From Lachnoclostridium phytofermentans ISDg (lineage in GTDB: Bacteria > Bacillota > Clostridia > Lachnospirales > Lachnospiraceae), in contig NC_010001.1 of NCBI RefSeq assembly GCF_000018685.1, positions 884,001 through 948,000 on the forward strand: a stretch of DNA of 64,000 nt, in the 5' to 3' direction. Position numbers and translations under genes: made by a program. Positions 18,506 to 27,971 of the stretch are shown here, in pieces. Positions within the stretch are counted from its first letter, which is position 1. Each line of letters opens with the position of its first letter. The notes beneath the pieces are model-generated. The model saw only the letters and a list, made by a program, of their open reading frames with translations. It had not been told where the DNA came from and ran no database searches.

Positions 18506-20050
18506 ATGAAAATGAAAAAAGTTATGCGCAGTATCTTAAGCCTCATTATGGTCAGCGTGCTCCTAGCGGGATGCGGCAAAGGGGCGAAAACAAATTCATC
18601 AGGGAATAAGTCTGAGGGGGAAGTCGACTTATCAGAACATGTAACACTTACTATGTATCTGTATGGTTCCGCTGGTGTAGCAAATGAGGATATTTTAGCA
18701 GAAATTAATCGTAAACTGACGGAAGATATTAATACTTCCATCGAAATTAAGTACATAGATTGGGGCGATATTGGAACCAAGTATCCGCTAATCTGGGCAT
18801 CCAATGAAGCTTTTGATATGGCTTATGCTTCAATCAATACAGTAGTACCGTTTTATACATTGGCAAAACAAGGATCTTTATATGATATCACTAATATCAT
18901 AGACAAATATGCTCCAACATTAAAAACAAGAGTACCAGAAACAAGCTGGGCAGCAACAACCGCCGAAGGTAAAATCTACGGTGTTCCAACCCTTGGAGCA
19001 GGCTTTAACTGTACTGGTTTTGTATATAACAAAGCGAATTGTGAAAAATGGGGTATTAAAGAAGTTACCGATTTAGACTCTATGATTGCATATTGTGATG
19101 CCTCTGTTGCTCATGGAATCTATCCTATCAATGGTAATGCAGAAGTTTCTATGGACTTTTATAAAATGCTAGTAGATACTACCGGAAACTGGGTACCTGC
19201 TCCTGGTATTTCTACCAGTGAAATGTATTTTGTAACTCGTGATTATCAAGACTATAAAGATGTGATCCACCCAGCATTTACAGATGAATTTGCACAGTAT
19301 GTGACAATGCTTGATGAGTGGGAACATAAAGGGTATTGGCCAAAGGATATCCTATCTTCTTCCACTGGTGATAAGGAAATGTATAAGAATGGTCAGTCTT
19401 CCTCTTATATCACACACATGGGTGATTGGACAGGAAACTATACCGGTATCCATGGTAATTTACCAGATCAGGATATGGATGCATGGTACTTTGCAGAAGA
19501 TAATAACAAGGTAATGCAAAGTTCACCGGCTCAGGATATAACTGTTGTTAATGCAAATTCTAAATATCCTGAAAGATGCGTTATGGTAATTGAGAAGTTC
19601 CTAACTGATAAATCTTATTATAGTTTATTACAGTATGGTATTGAAGGTCGCCAATATGAAATTAAAGATGGTTTTCTTGAAAAACCAGCAAATTTCAATG
19701 ATGCTGTAGACGCAGGTGGATTTTCAGCTTGGGCATTTAGTAACTCAGAATTTAAACTTCCTCGTAGAACAGAGCATCCTAGCCGTTACGAAAAAACAAA
19801 AGAGTGGAGTCAGAATTACCTTAGTGACCCTTATACAGGATTTAGCTTTGATTCCTCCAAAGTTAGTACGGAACTTTCAGCGATATCTAACGTTAACTCA
19901 ACCCTTGGTATACAGCTTATGTTAGGTAAGACAGAAAATGTGGCAGCTGCTATTGAGGAATATAGAAACCAGCTAAAACAAGCAGGTATTGATAAAGTTT
20001 TAGACGAATTAAAAAATCAATTAGCATCCTTTACGCCTATTATTAAATAA
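18506..20050 (+). CDS. extracellular solute-binding lipoprotein for oligosaccharides
   Basis: A 514-residue substrate-binding protein with a lipoprotein signal: positive N-terminus, hydrophobic core and the lipobox LLAGC with Cys23. The length and two-lobe sequence fit the large CUT1 binding proteins that travel with LplB/YtcP permeases. By analogy with the Listeria homologue next to a GH94 and a GH3 gene, it should bind beta-1,2-glucooligosaccharides outside the membrane. AAAGGAGGA precedes the ATG. Confidence 0.87.
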   Translation: MKMKKVMRSILSLIMVSVLLAGCGKGAKTNSSGNKSEGEVDLSEHVTLTMYLYGSAGVANEDILAEINRKLTEDINTSIEIKYIDWGDIGTKYPLIWASNEAFDMAYASINTVVPFYTLAKQGSLYDITNIIDKYAPTLKTRVPETSWAATTAEGKIYGVPTLGAGFNCTGFVYNKANCEKWGIKEVTDLDSMIAYCDASVAHGIYPINGNAEVSMDFYKMLVDTTGNWVPAPGISTSEMYFVTRDYQDYKDVIHPAFTDEFAQYVTMLDEWEHKGYWPKDILSSSTGDKEMYKNGQSSSYITHMGDWTGNYTGIHGNLPDQDMDAWYFAEDNNKVMQSSPAQDITVVNANSKYPERCVMVIEKFLTDKSYYSLLQYGIEGRQYEIKDGFLEKPANFNDAVDAGGFSAWAFSNSEFKLPRRTEHPSRYEKTKEWSQNYLSDPYTGFSFDSSKVSTELSAISNVNSTLGIQLMLGKTENVAAAIEEYRNQLKQAGIDKVLDELKNQLASFTPIIK

Positions 20051-20056
20051 AGAATT

Positions 20057-20091
20057 AAAAGGCTGCTGTAGGAATTACGGCAGCCTTTTTT
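20057..20091 (+). terminator. intrinsic terminator after the ABC importer operon
   Basis: AAAAGGCTGCTGTA (20057-20070) pairs with TACGGCAGCCTTTTT through a 5-base loop and is followed by T residues. Confidence 0.88.
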
Positions 20092-20123
20092 GATAAAAAA
20101 TATATGATACTGGAGGTTCATGC

Positions 20124-21161
20124 ATGGCAAATATCAATATTAAGGATATAGCAAGATTATCGGGTGTAGGTATTGCAACTGTTTCTCGAGTTATTAATCA
20201 AACAGGAGCAGTTAGTGAAAAAACAAAAAAGAAAGTAATGGATGTGATTAATGAATACAATTACATTCCAAATAATAATGCCCGGAATCTAAAGTTAACG
20301 CAGTCTGAAAATATTGCGCTGATTGTCAAATACATGTCCAATCCATTTTTTATAAAAATGATTGATGTCATAGAAATTGAGATGGCATCGAGAGGTTTTC
20401 CGCTTCTTATTCAAAACGTTGATGAGAGCTCTGATGAACTTGATATTGCAATCAGTGAATCAATGCATAGCAATTTATGTGGAATAATCATTATGGGAGG
20501 ATCTTATTCTTCTTATACAGAGGCAAAATTTAAGCAACTTGGAATTCCTTGTGTTCTGCTTACTGTAAATTCAGAGGGAAATGTGGATCCGTCCCTCTAT
20601 TCCAGTGTAATTATTGATGATGAAAAAGAAGCTTATAAAGCAACGAAATATTTAATTGATATGGGACATACCAATATTGGATTCTTATACAAAGATGTAG
20701 GTAATCTGGTTACTCCAAACATCTTGCGTTATCAAGGATATAAAAGAGCGCTTCTGGAAAGTGGAATCCCACTAGATGAAAATTTAGTTTCTAATGGTAC
20801 TCCAGCGAGTGGGGCCGGATTTCGTGTTGGATTTTTGGCTATGAAACAATTGATGCAAAAAAATCCATCTATGACAGCTGTTTTTGCCTTTTCGGATGTA
20901 TTAGCAATTGGAGCTGCTAAGGCAGCGCTTGCAAGTGGTAAAAGAATACCAGAAGATATTTCAATTATTGGATTTGACGGAATAGAAATGACAGAATTTT
21001 ATAATCCATCTCTTGATACCGTGTATCAGCCTGCGATAGAGATGGCTTTATCTGCGGTATCTATGCTTCACGGAATGATGAATGGAGAGAAGTCACAGCA
21101 TATGGTATATGACTCTGTAATTATGAAGCGAGGTTCTGTTAAGAATATTCAAAAGCCCTAA
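20124..21161 (+). CDS. LacI-family transcriptional regulator
   Basis: A 345-residue LacI/GalR regulator. The N-terminal helix-turn-helix covers residues 4-25 (IKDIARLSGVGIATVSRVIN) and the hinge helix region follows at about 50-60 (NNNARNLKLTQ). The rest is a periplasmic-binding-protein-like sensor domain. GGAGG precedes the ATG. It lies between the importer and GH3 genes and is the obvious candidate to bind the GGAAACGTTTCC palindromes at 16271 and 16502. Its inducer is probably a sugar of this pathway, such as sophorose. Confidence 0.92.
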   Translation: MANINIKDIARLSGVGIATVSRVINQTGAVSEKTKKKVMDVINEYNYIPNNNARNLKLTQSENIALIVKYMSNPFFIKMIDVIEIEMASRGFPLLIQNVDESSDELDIAISESMHSNLCGIIIMGGSYSSYTEAKFKQLGIPCVLLTVNSEGNVDPSLYSSVIIDDEKEAYKATKYLIDMGHTNIGFLYKDVGNLVTPNILRYQGYKRALLESGIPLDENLVSNGTPASGAGFRVGFLAMKQLMQKNPSMTAVFAFSDVLAIGAAKAALASGKRIPEDISIIGFDGIEMTEFYNPSLDTVYQPAIEMALSAVSMLHGMMNGEKSQHMVYDSVIMKRGSVKNIQKP

Positions 21162-21178
21162 TGTGTGAAAGTGTGAAG

Positions 21179-21219
21179 AGAATTTCTAAGGCACCAAAAG
21201 ACGCTGCCTAAGAAATTCT
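21179..21219. terminator. imperfect inverted repeat between LacI and GH3 genes
   Basis: AGAATTTCTAAGGCA (21179-21193) pairs with TGCCTAAGAAATTCT (21205-21219), with one mismatch and an 11-base loop. There is no strong T-tract, so it may be a weak terminator or an attenuating hairpin. Confidence 0.45.
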
Positions 21220-21324
21220 AAAGCTCCACATAACCTACTGAGTAGGCATATTCAAGCGGTAAGAGAAGCGCAGAAATTAGTATAGATTATTGACATAATG
21301 ACGATTGACAGAAAGGAACGTGCA

Positions 21325-23529
21325 ATGGATCAACAAAAGTTAAAAGAATTAGTGCAAGATATGAGTCTTATCGAAAAGATTAATCAACTTTTGCAAGTTA
21401 CCAGTGGTTTTTTTATAGATGATGTAGAGCTTACAGGACCTATCAGGGAAAATGGAATTACAGAGCAAAGTATTGCTCAGGCAGGATCTGTCATTGGATT
21501 ATTAGGAGCAAAAAAATACAAAGAAATACAGGATGCTTACATAAAAAATCATCCTCACAATATCCCACTGCTAATCATGTTAGATGTTATCAACGGATTT
21601 CGCACCATATTTCCTATTCCACTAGCACAGGGAGCTACTTTTGAACCGGAATTATCAAAACGATGTGCTCAGATAGCAGCAAAAGAGTCCGCTGTTTCGG
21701 GTGTACATGTAACATTTGCTCCAATGGTTGACTTAGTACGAGATGCTAGATGGGGAAGGGTAATGGAGTCTACTGGTGAAGATACAAAGTTAAACAGTGA
21801 CTTTGCCATCGCTATGGTGGAAGGATTTCAAGGTACAAACGTTGGTGAAGAGTATAGTATTGCTGCTTGTGTAAAGCATTTCGCTGCATATGGTGCTCCT
21901 AACGGAGGTAGGGACTATAATACAGTGGAACTTTCCGAAAATACATTACGAGGTTATTATCTTCCAGCCTATGAAGCGGCGGTGAAGGCAGGAGTAGAAA
22001 TGGTGATGACATCATTTAATACATTAAACGGAATTCCTTCCACCGGTAATCAATGGCTCAATAGAAATGTACTTCGAGATGAAATGGGATTTGATGGAGT
22101 CTTAATCTCAGACTGGGCAGCAATTGAAGAACTTCAATACCATGGATATGCGAAAGACCGTAAAGAAGCCGCAGGACTTGCTATGAATGCCGGTGTAGAC
22201 ATCGATATGATGACCGGAATCTATAGTAAAAACCTTGAATCTTTAATTGAAGATGGTACGGTGAAAGAAGAGCTGTTAGATGAAGCAGTTCTAAGAATAT
22301 TAAATTTAAAGAATAAATTAGGATTATTTGAAAATCCATATAAAGATGCGGATGAAGAGAAAGAAAAAGAAATTATTTTATGTGAAGAACATAGAAAAGT
22401 TTCTCTGGAAGCAGCAGAAAAATCCTTTGTTTTATTAAAAAATGATGGGATTTTACCATTGAAAAAGAGAGAAAAGATAGCACTGATCGGTCCATTTGTT
22501 TCTGAAAAAGAAATCTATGGAGTATGGTCTATGTTAGGAAGACCAGAAGACACAGTATCCATAGCGGAAGCTGCAGATAAGGTTAGAATGGATTATGAGT
22601 TTACTTTTGCAAAGGGCTGTAACATACTAGGAGCTGAGGATAGTAATTTAATTCCGGATCAGCATGTACAGGAACCTAGCAAAGAAGACGAGGAGAGAAT
22701 GTTACAGGAAGCAGTTGAGGCTGCAAAGAATGCTGACAAGATTATATTAGCCATTGGAGAACATCGTCGCATGTCTGGTGAGTCAGCAAGCCGTTCTGAC
22801 TTAACGTTACCGAAAATTCAATATAAACTATTAGATGCTATCTATGAAGTAAATCCAAATATTGCAGTAATTATTTTTACCGGAAGACCTTTGGATTTGC
22901 GTGAAGTATCAGAAAAATCAAAAGCTATTTTAAATGTCTGGTTACCAGGTACCGAAGGCGGTACAGCAATCTTAAATACTCTTATTAACAAGGTAAGCCC
23001 TAGCGGAAAGCTACCTATGAGTTTCCCTTATTGCGTGGGTCAGGTACCGGTGCATTACAATGAGTATTTTACCGGAAGACCTTATGATCCAAAAACAGGA
23101 GGAAAAGAGTATCGCTCGAATTACAGGGATATTCCGAATACACCTCTTTATCCATTTGGATATGGACTAAGTTATGCAAAATTCCAATATGATGATATTA
23201 AATTAAGTAAGGATATTATGTCTATTGGAGAAACAATAGATGCCTATGTTACTGTTAAAAACGTTGGGGAATATGCAGGTACAGAAACAGTTCAACTCTA
23301 TATCAGAGATTGTATCGGAAGTGTCGTACGTCCTAGAAAAGAGCTAAAAGGTTATCAGAAAGTTACGTTGCAGCCTGGTGAAGCTAAGAATGTTACCTTT
23401 GAGATTACAGAAGAGATGTTACGATTCTGTAAGGATGATCTATCCTTTGGTAGTGAAAAAGGTGAATTTCATGTATACCTTGGTACGGATAGCAGCACAG
23501 AAGAGTATGTTTCTTTTAATTTAAATTAG
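21325..23529 (+). CDS. GH3 beta-glucosidase, cytoplasmic
   Basis: A 734-residue family 3 glycosidase. I start it at 21325, which has AAAGGA 7 bases upstream; an ATG nine codons earlier has no site. The catalytic nucleophile is the Asp in GVLISDWAA (about residue 263). The second domain holds the ASRSDLTLP segment near 500, and a C-terminal fibronectin-like domain is present. There is no signal peptide, so it acts inside the cell, probably on sophorose or other short beta-glucosides left by the phosphorylase. Confidence 0.9.
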   Translation: MDQQKLKELVQDMSLIEKINQLLQVTSGFFIDDVELTGPIRENGITEQSIAQAGSVIGLLGAKKYKEIQDAYIKNHPHNIPLLIMLDVINGFRTIFPIPLAQGATFEPELSKRCAQIAAKESAVSGVHVTFAPMVDLVRDARWGRVMESTGEDTKLNSDFAIAMVEGFQGTNVGEEYSIAACVKHFAAYGAPNGGRDYNTVELSENTLRGYYLPAYEAAVKAGVEMVMTSFNTLNGIPSTGNQWLNRNVLRDEMGFDGVLISDWAAIEELQYHGYAKDRKEAAGLAMNAGVDIDMMTGIYSKNLESLIEDGTVKEELLDEAVLRILNLKNKLGLFENPYKDADEEKEKEIILCEEHRKVSLEAAEKSFVLLKNDGILPLKKREKIALIGPFVSEKEIYGVWSMLGRPEDTVSIAEAADKVRMDYEFTFAKGCNILGAEDSNLIPDQHVQEPSKEDEERMLQEAVEAAKNADKIILAIGEHRRMSGESASRSDLTLPKIQYKLLDAIYEVNPNIAVIIFTGRPLDLREVSEKSKAILNVWLPGTEGGTAILNTLINKVSPSGKLPMSFPYCVGQVPVHYNEYFTGRPYDPKTGGKEYRSNYRDIPNTPLYPFGYGLSYAKFQYDDIKLSKDIMSIGETIDAYVTVKNVGEYAGTETVQLYIRDCIGSVVRPRKELKGYQKVTLQPGEAKNVTFEITEEMLRFCKDDLSFGSEKGEFHVYLGTDSSTEEYVSFNLN

Positions 23530-23646
23530 AGACTAGAAAGGTACGGAATTCTTACTAATAATAAAATTTCAGTATCTTGGATTCTGAAACAAAAGGAATC
23601 TTTGTAAAAATAAATTAAATTTAAATATTCCATAGAATTATAATAT

Positions 23647-23689
23647 AAAAATGCGCCTTGTTTTGATCTGAAAACAAGACGCATTTTTT
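23647..23689. terminator. bidirectional terminator after GH3
   Basis: AAAAATGCGCCTTGTTTT-type arms (23647-23664 and 23671-23688) form a stem with one mismatch and a GATCTG loop, followed by T residues. Confidence 0.85.
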
Positions 23690-23804
23690 AAATTATCTAA
23701 TAAGACTATCTTGATAGCCTTATTACTAAAAGAAATAAAATTAAAGAAGCCCTTTTTTCTAAATGAAATTGAAGTTAAAGAATAGTGTATTATTTATCAC
23801 CACA

Positions 23805-24227
23805 TTATATGAACTTTAATAAATTAAGCCCAATTTCTTCGCTAAATTCACGTTCAACAACACCATCGATAACTGTTAAAACCAATTCTCCGGTTCCACT
23901 GATAATGGCTTCATTCAGATGTCCGCCATATACATTTCCATTTTCATCAGACACACTGATATGTAAGTGTGTATAAATATCTCCGTTCATAGTGGTAATA
24001 GTACCACCAAGCGAAACGACTTCTAAATCACCCTCAAAAGTATAACTCTTATACACTTTTTGTGATGTATCAAAAAGTCCAGCAGTGACTTTGCCGCATG
24101 CTCCAAGCCCGCTTAGAGTAGCAAGTTTAATCTGCTCAGTTGTTGCTAATTCCTTTAATTTAGCAACAATATCTTCTCCACGATCCAAGCGAATTACATA
24201 ATGGTTTTGAAATCTACGATAATCCAT
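23805..24227 (-). CDS. PPC (DUF296) domain protein
   Basis: A 140-residue single-domain PPC/DUF296 protein, the fold found in plant AHL proteins and stand-alone in bacteria. Typical stretches are LSGLGACGKVTAGLFD and the THLHISVSDENG segment with its two His. AAAGGAGG lies 10 bases before the chosen ATG at 24227; a longer frame starts 8 codons earlier. There is no AT-hook, so DNA binding is not evident. Function is unknown. Confidence 0.82.
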   Translation of the reverse strand: MDYRRFQNHYVIRLDRGEDIVAKLKELATTEQIKLATLSGLGACGKVTAGLFDTSQKVYKSYTFEGDLEVVSLGGTITTMNGDIYTHLHISVSDENGNVYGGHLNEAIISGTGELVLTVIDGVVEREFSEEIGLNLLKFI

Positions 24228-24454
24228 AAGATACCGTCCTCCTTTGATCAAAAATTCGGTTTCACAAAAGTTCCTCTATCACGTTAATTATACATGATTA
24301 TGAAATCTATTGCATTAGTTTATCAGATTTTTGAAGGAATCTGCTTACCACCCACTAATAAGCGCTAAATACATACCTTGTGCCTTTGGTTATACTACTT
24401 GAAAGTTTTATAGAAGTAATACCGGTATTTCTTAAATCACATATCAAATAAAAA

Positions 24455-24510
24455 AGTTCAGATAAAGTTCAGATAGAAAACAACAGCAGTTCACCCATAC
24501 CAGTTATACT
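24455..24510 (+). promoter_or_regulatory. phased direct repeats and -10 box for the VTC operon
   Basis: AGTTCA occurs at 24455, 24466 and 24488, i.e. offsets of 11 and 22 bases, and the first two sit in a perfect 11-bp repeat AAGTTCAGATA. TATACT at 24505-24510 is a good -10 box but the -35 (AACAGC, 24482-24487) is poor. This is the usual layout of a promoter activated by an OmpR-type regulator, and one is encoded in the same operon at 27972. Confidence 0.6.
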
Positions 24511-24540
24511 GTCTTCAATAAAAGACTGGGAGGTGAGATT

Positions 24541-25215
24541 ATGAACGAAAAAGGCAGACACGAACACAAGATTTACGTCAATACTTCCGACTTTATGCAA
24601 CTTTCGGCAAAACTGAAATACATTGCAAAGCCGGATGAAAATGTACTGGAAGACGGCGGATACAAAATACGCAGCCTTTACTTTGACAATTACACAGATA
24701 AGGCGGTGGTGGAAAAACTATCTGGACAAAGCAAACGTGAAAAATTCAGACTGCGATACTATAACGATGACACTTCTTTTATCCGACTCGAAAGAAAGAG
24801 TAAAGCCAACCGCCTATGTTACAAAGAGAGCGCGGTAATCACAGCAGAACAATGCGAGTCATTGCTGTTAGGGAACTATGATTGCTTAAAATTGCCGGAT
24901 TCACCACTGCTAATGGAATTATATACGAAAATCCGTTATCAAAATCTGCGTCCGAAAAATATCGTGGATTACCGCCGAGAAGCCTACACATATCATGCGG
25001 GCAACGTGCGGATAACGTTCGACAGTAATATCAGAACTTCGAACAGCGTTGTAGGTTTTCTAAATCCGGCACTGACCACCATTCCGGCGGCCAATGCGAT
25101 CATCATGGAAATCAAATATGACGGTTTCCTACCAGACATTATCCGTGACATACTGCAAATTGGCTCTCGAAATCAAACCGAGTTTTCCAAATACGTTGTG
25201 GCAAGACTCGTATAA
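24541..25215 (+). CDS. polyphosphate polymerase (VTC) domain protein
   Basis: A 224-residue VTC-domain protein of the triphosphate tunnel metalloenzyme type. Charged residues that line the tunnel in yeast Vtc4 have counterparts: Arg70 and Arg72 (KFRLRYY), Glu84 and Lys86 (RLERKSK), Lys95 (YKESA), Arg145-146 (DYRREAY), and Glu190/Lys192 (MEIKYDG). It is all soluble, so it probably works with the membrane protein encoded next. It starts the operon, 27 bases before the DUF4956 gene, with GGGAGGTGAG upstream. Base composition is higher in GC than flanking genes. Polymerase activity is a family inference. Confidence 0.82.
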   Translation: MNEKGRHEHKIYVNTSDFMQLSAKLKYIAKPDENVLEDGGYKIRSLYFDNYTDKAVVEKLSGQSKREKFRLRYYNDDTSFIRLERKSKANRLCYKESAVITAEQCESLLLGNYDCLKLPDSPLLMELYTKIRYQNLRPKNIVDYRREAYTYHAGNVRITFDSNIRTSNSVVGFLNPALTTIPAANAIIMEIKYDGFLPDIIRDILQIGSRNQTEFSKYVVARLV

Positions 25216-25242
25216 ACTACCAAAATACAGGAGGATACATTC

Positions 25243-25911
25243 ATGTTAGAACAAATTTTCAATTTCAGCTTTTTGGACAAGGCGGCGTCTTTTTCCATCC
25301 CCGACATACTGGCAGCGCTACTTATATCGTTCGCTACCGGCCTATTTATCTTCTTTGTGTATACAAAGACTTTCAAGGGTGTAATGTACTCATCGTCTTT
25401 TGGCATCTCGCTGATTGCGATGGAATTGATAACGACGCTTGTCATTTTGGCAGTATCATCAAACTTGATAATCTCCCTCGGAATGGTCGGAGCGTTGTCC
25501 ATCGTCCGTTTCAGAACCGTTGTGAAAGAGCCGCTCGATCTTGTGTACTTGTTCTGGTCTATCACGGTGGGTATTATTGTAGGCGCTGGACTTATACCTT
25601 TAGCGATCATTGGCTCAGTGATAATAGGACTTATACTATTCATATTTGCCAATCGTAAAACAAACGACACGCCTTATGTGGTCGTAATCAGTTGTGCAGG
25701 AGAACAAGCAGAGACGCAATCGTTACAACTGTTGAATACTCATACGAAAAAGCACGTCGTTAAAGCAAAAAGCGTATCGAAAGAGGGGATGGAACTGACC
25801 GTTGAGGTACGGTTGAAGGAGTCATCTTCGCAATTTGTAAACTTGCTATTGGGTATTGAAGGCGTTTACAACGCAACACTTGTTTCATATAACGGTGACT
25901 ATTATATGTAA
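25243..25911 (+). CDS. DUF4956 family membrane protein
   Basis: A 222-residue protein with about four spans in the first 135 residues and a cytosolic C-terminal domain of about 85 residues. The stretch SLGMVGALSIVRFRTVVKEP (residues 85-104) is the recognisable family core. DUF4956 genes are commonly paired with VTC-domain genes, so it may be a membrane anchor or polymer channel for the polymerase; that is inference. AGGAGG precedes the ATG. Confidence 0.78.
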   Translation: MLEQIFNFSFLDKAASFSIPDILAALLISFATGLFIFFVYTKTFKGVMYSSSFGISLIAMELITTLVILAVSSNLIISLGMVGALSIVRFRTVVKEPLDLVYLFWSITVGIIVGAGLIPLAIIGSVIIGLILFIFANRKTNDTPYVVVISCAGEQAETQSLQLLNTHTKKHVVKAKSVSKEGMELTVEVRLKESSSQFVNLLLGIEGVYNATLVSYNGDYYM

Positions 25912-25940
25912 TAATAAATTAACAGAAAGGAGACTCGAAA

Positions 25941-27932
25941 ATGATAACGAGTAAGTATATCCCAGCCATCACAGGCGTGATTATTTGCTTTTGCCTATTT
26001 ATTTGCGGATTCGTTGTTTACGCCGCAAACGCTTTTGACACTACGAATATCCCTGAATATCAAAAAAGGCTATTTGGCGATGAAATCATAACGCTTGACA
26101 TTCAAGTGGACGGCAGCGATTGGCAGAGTCTTCTTGACAATGCTCAGGCCAAGGAATGGATATCCGCCGACCTTATAATCAATGGGGAAAAGTTCAGTGG
26201 CGTAGGCGTGAGGACAAAAGGTAATTCAAGCCTTTCGTCAGCTATTACGTCAGACGGTGGGGGGAGATATAGCCTGCAATTCAAGTTAAATAAATATATT
26301 AAAGGGCAGACCTATTATGGACTGGATACATTTTGTATAAATAACATGATGGGCGACGCGACGTATATGAAGGATTATCTCTCTTATGAGATTATGAACT
26401 ATATCGGCGTTGCAACACCACTCACAAATTACGCCAGTGTAACGGTCAACGGCGAGGACTATGGTTTTTGCGTTGCGCTTGAACGGTACGAAGAAGCGTT
26501 TTTGGACCGCGCTTATAGTACGTCAGCCGGACAGTTGTACAGTGTAAAAATGGGAATGGGGATGCGCGGTAATTTCGAGGATATGCAGCAGGATGGTGAG
26601 AACGGATTCCCTGGTAGAGGGGAAGCTTTAAATAACGAGGGATTCCCTGACAGGCAGCAGAACGGAAACTTTGGTGATCGTTCACAGGGCGATGGTGGTA
26701 TAAACTTCGAGGACAGGCAGCAAGGCGGTGGCATCGGAATGGGCGGCTTCGGTGGACAAGGCGGCGGTTCGCTTGTCTACACCGACGATAACATAAGTAG
26801 CTATTCCGCAATTTTTGAAAATGCCGTGTTTAATAATGCTTCTAAGAAGGACAAAAAGCGCGTAATCACAGCGCTTGAAAATCTGAACACTGGAACTGAT
26901 TTGGAAAAATATTTCGATGTTGACGAGATTTTACGCTACTTCGCGGCGCATACGGTAGTTGTCAACCTTGATAGCTACATTTCCAATATGGCGCAGAATT
27001 ACTATATCTATGAGCGCGATGGAAAGTTGAGCATTTTACCGTGGGATTACGGCCTTGCTTTCGGAGGATTCCAGTCAGGTGGTGCGTCTAGTGTTGTGAA
27101 TTTCCCTATAGACACGCCGGTAAGTGGAGTGAGCATGGAGGACAGACCTCTTCTTAATATGCTGTTAGAAGTAGATGAATATAAGGAGAGATACCACAGC
27201 TATCTGCAGCAAATCGTAGAAGGATATTTTGAGAGCGGGCTGTTTGAAAAGAAAATTAACGAATTGGATGTAAAAATTAGTGAGTATGTAAAAAATGATG
27301 TTTCAGCATACTATACCTATGATCAGTATAAGGAGTCGTTACCAAATTTAATTGAGCTTGGGCATTTGCGTGCAGAAAGCATCAAGGGTCAACTTAACGG
27401 GACAATTCCATCAACATCAAATGGGCAAAACGCCGACAATTCAGCCCTGATAGACGCGGAGGGCGTCAACCTTTCTGCTCTAGGTTCAATGGGAGCAGGT
27501 GGTATGGGCGGCGGAATGGGCGGGCGCCCAGAGGTTGACGGGGATTTCTCGCTGGACGGTCAAGGAGGATTTCCGGGAGGGAATATGGTAGATATGGCGT
27601 TAATGCAGCAGGCTATGCAAATTCTCAGGGAAGCTGGCGGTGAATTGACGGATGAAGTAAAAGATGACCTTCTGGAACTAGGTTTGTCGGAAGAACAAAT
27701 AGACATGGTTATTAGTATGCAGAATGGATTACCGGACGGTATGAATCAACCTGGGGCTGACAATGGTAATGGCGGTCGGGGCGGCAGACAGGGTGATACA
27801 AACCTGACCAACGCATCCGTGACATCATCTCAAATTAACTCCAGTACAATGGTTATCCTCACCGTCGGTATGTTGATTTTTCTGATCTACGCAACTATCT
27901 TCATCGCCAAACCAAGAAAGAATATGATATAA
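25941..27932 (+). CDS. CotH kinase-like membrane protein with Gly-rich inserts
   Basis: A 663-residue protein anchored by an N-terminal span (about 8-30) and a C-terminal span (about 635-656), with the body outside. CotH family motifs are present: the RTKGNSS motif at 91-97, YLSYEIMNYIG near 128, and LPWDYGLAFGG near 366-376. In well-studied CotH kinases the last motif reads WDYD or similar, so the Gly after WDY is notable. Three low-complexity stretches (about 208-280, 495-545, 600-625) are rich in Gly, Gln, Met and Asp. CotH phosphorylates spore coat proteins in Bacillus; the target here is unknown. AAAGGAGAC precedes the ATG. Confidence 0.82.
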   Translation: MITSKYIPAITGVIICFCLFICGFVVYAANAFDTTNIPEYQKRLFGDEIITLDIQVDGSDWQSLLDNAQAKEWISADLIINGEKFSGVGVRTKGNSSLSSAITSDGGGRYSLQFKLNKYIKGQTYYGLDTFCINNMMGDATYMKDYLSYEIMNYIGVATPLTNYASVTVNGEDYGFCVALERYEEAFLDRAYSTSAGQLYSVKMGMGMRGNFEDMQQDGENGFPGRGEALNNEGFPDRQQNGNFGDRSQGDGGINFEDRQQGGGIGMGGFGGQGGGSLVYTDDNISSYSAIFENAVFNNASKKDKKRVITALENLNTGTDLEKYFDVDEILRYFAAHTVVVNLDSYISNMAQNYYIYERDGKLSILPWDYGLAFGGFQSGGASSVVNFPIDTPVSGVSMEDRPLLNMLLEVDEYKERYHSYLQQIVEGYFESGLFEKKINELDVKISEYVKNDVSAYYTYDQYKESLPNLIELGHLRAESIKGQLNGTIPSTSNGQNADNSALIDAEGVNLSALGSMGAGGMGGGMGGRPEVDGDFSLDGQGGFPGGNMVDMALMQQAMQILREAGGELTDEVKDDLLELGLSEEQIDMVISMQNGLPDGMNQPGADNGNGGRGGRQGDTNLTNASVTSSQINSSTMVILTVGMLIFLIYATIFIAKPRKNMI

Positions 27933-27971
27933 TAAGAAGCAGCAGAGTCTTATGGTATGGGAGGTGAACCA

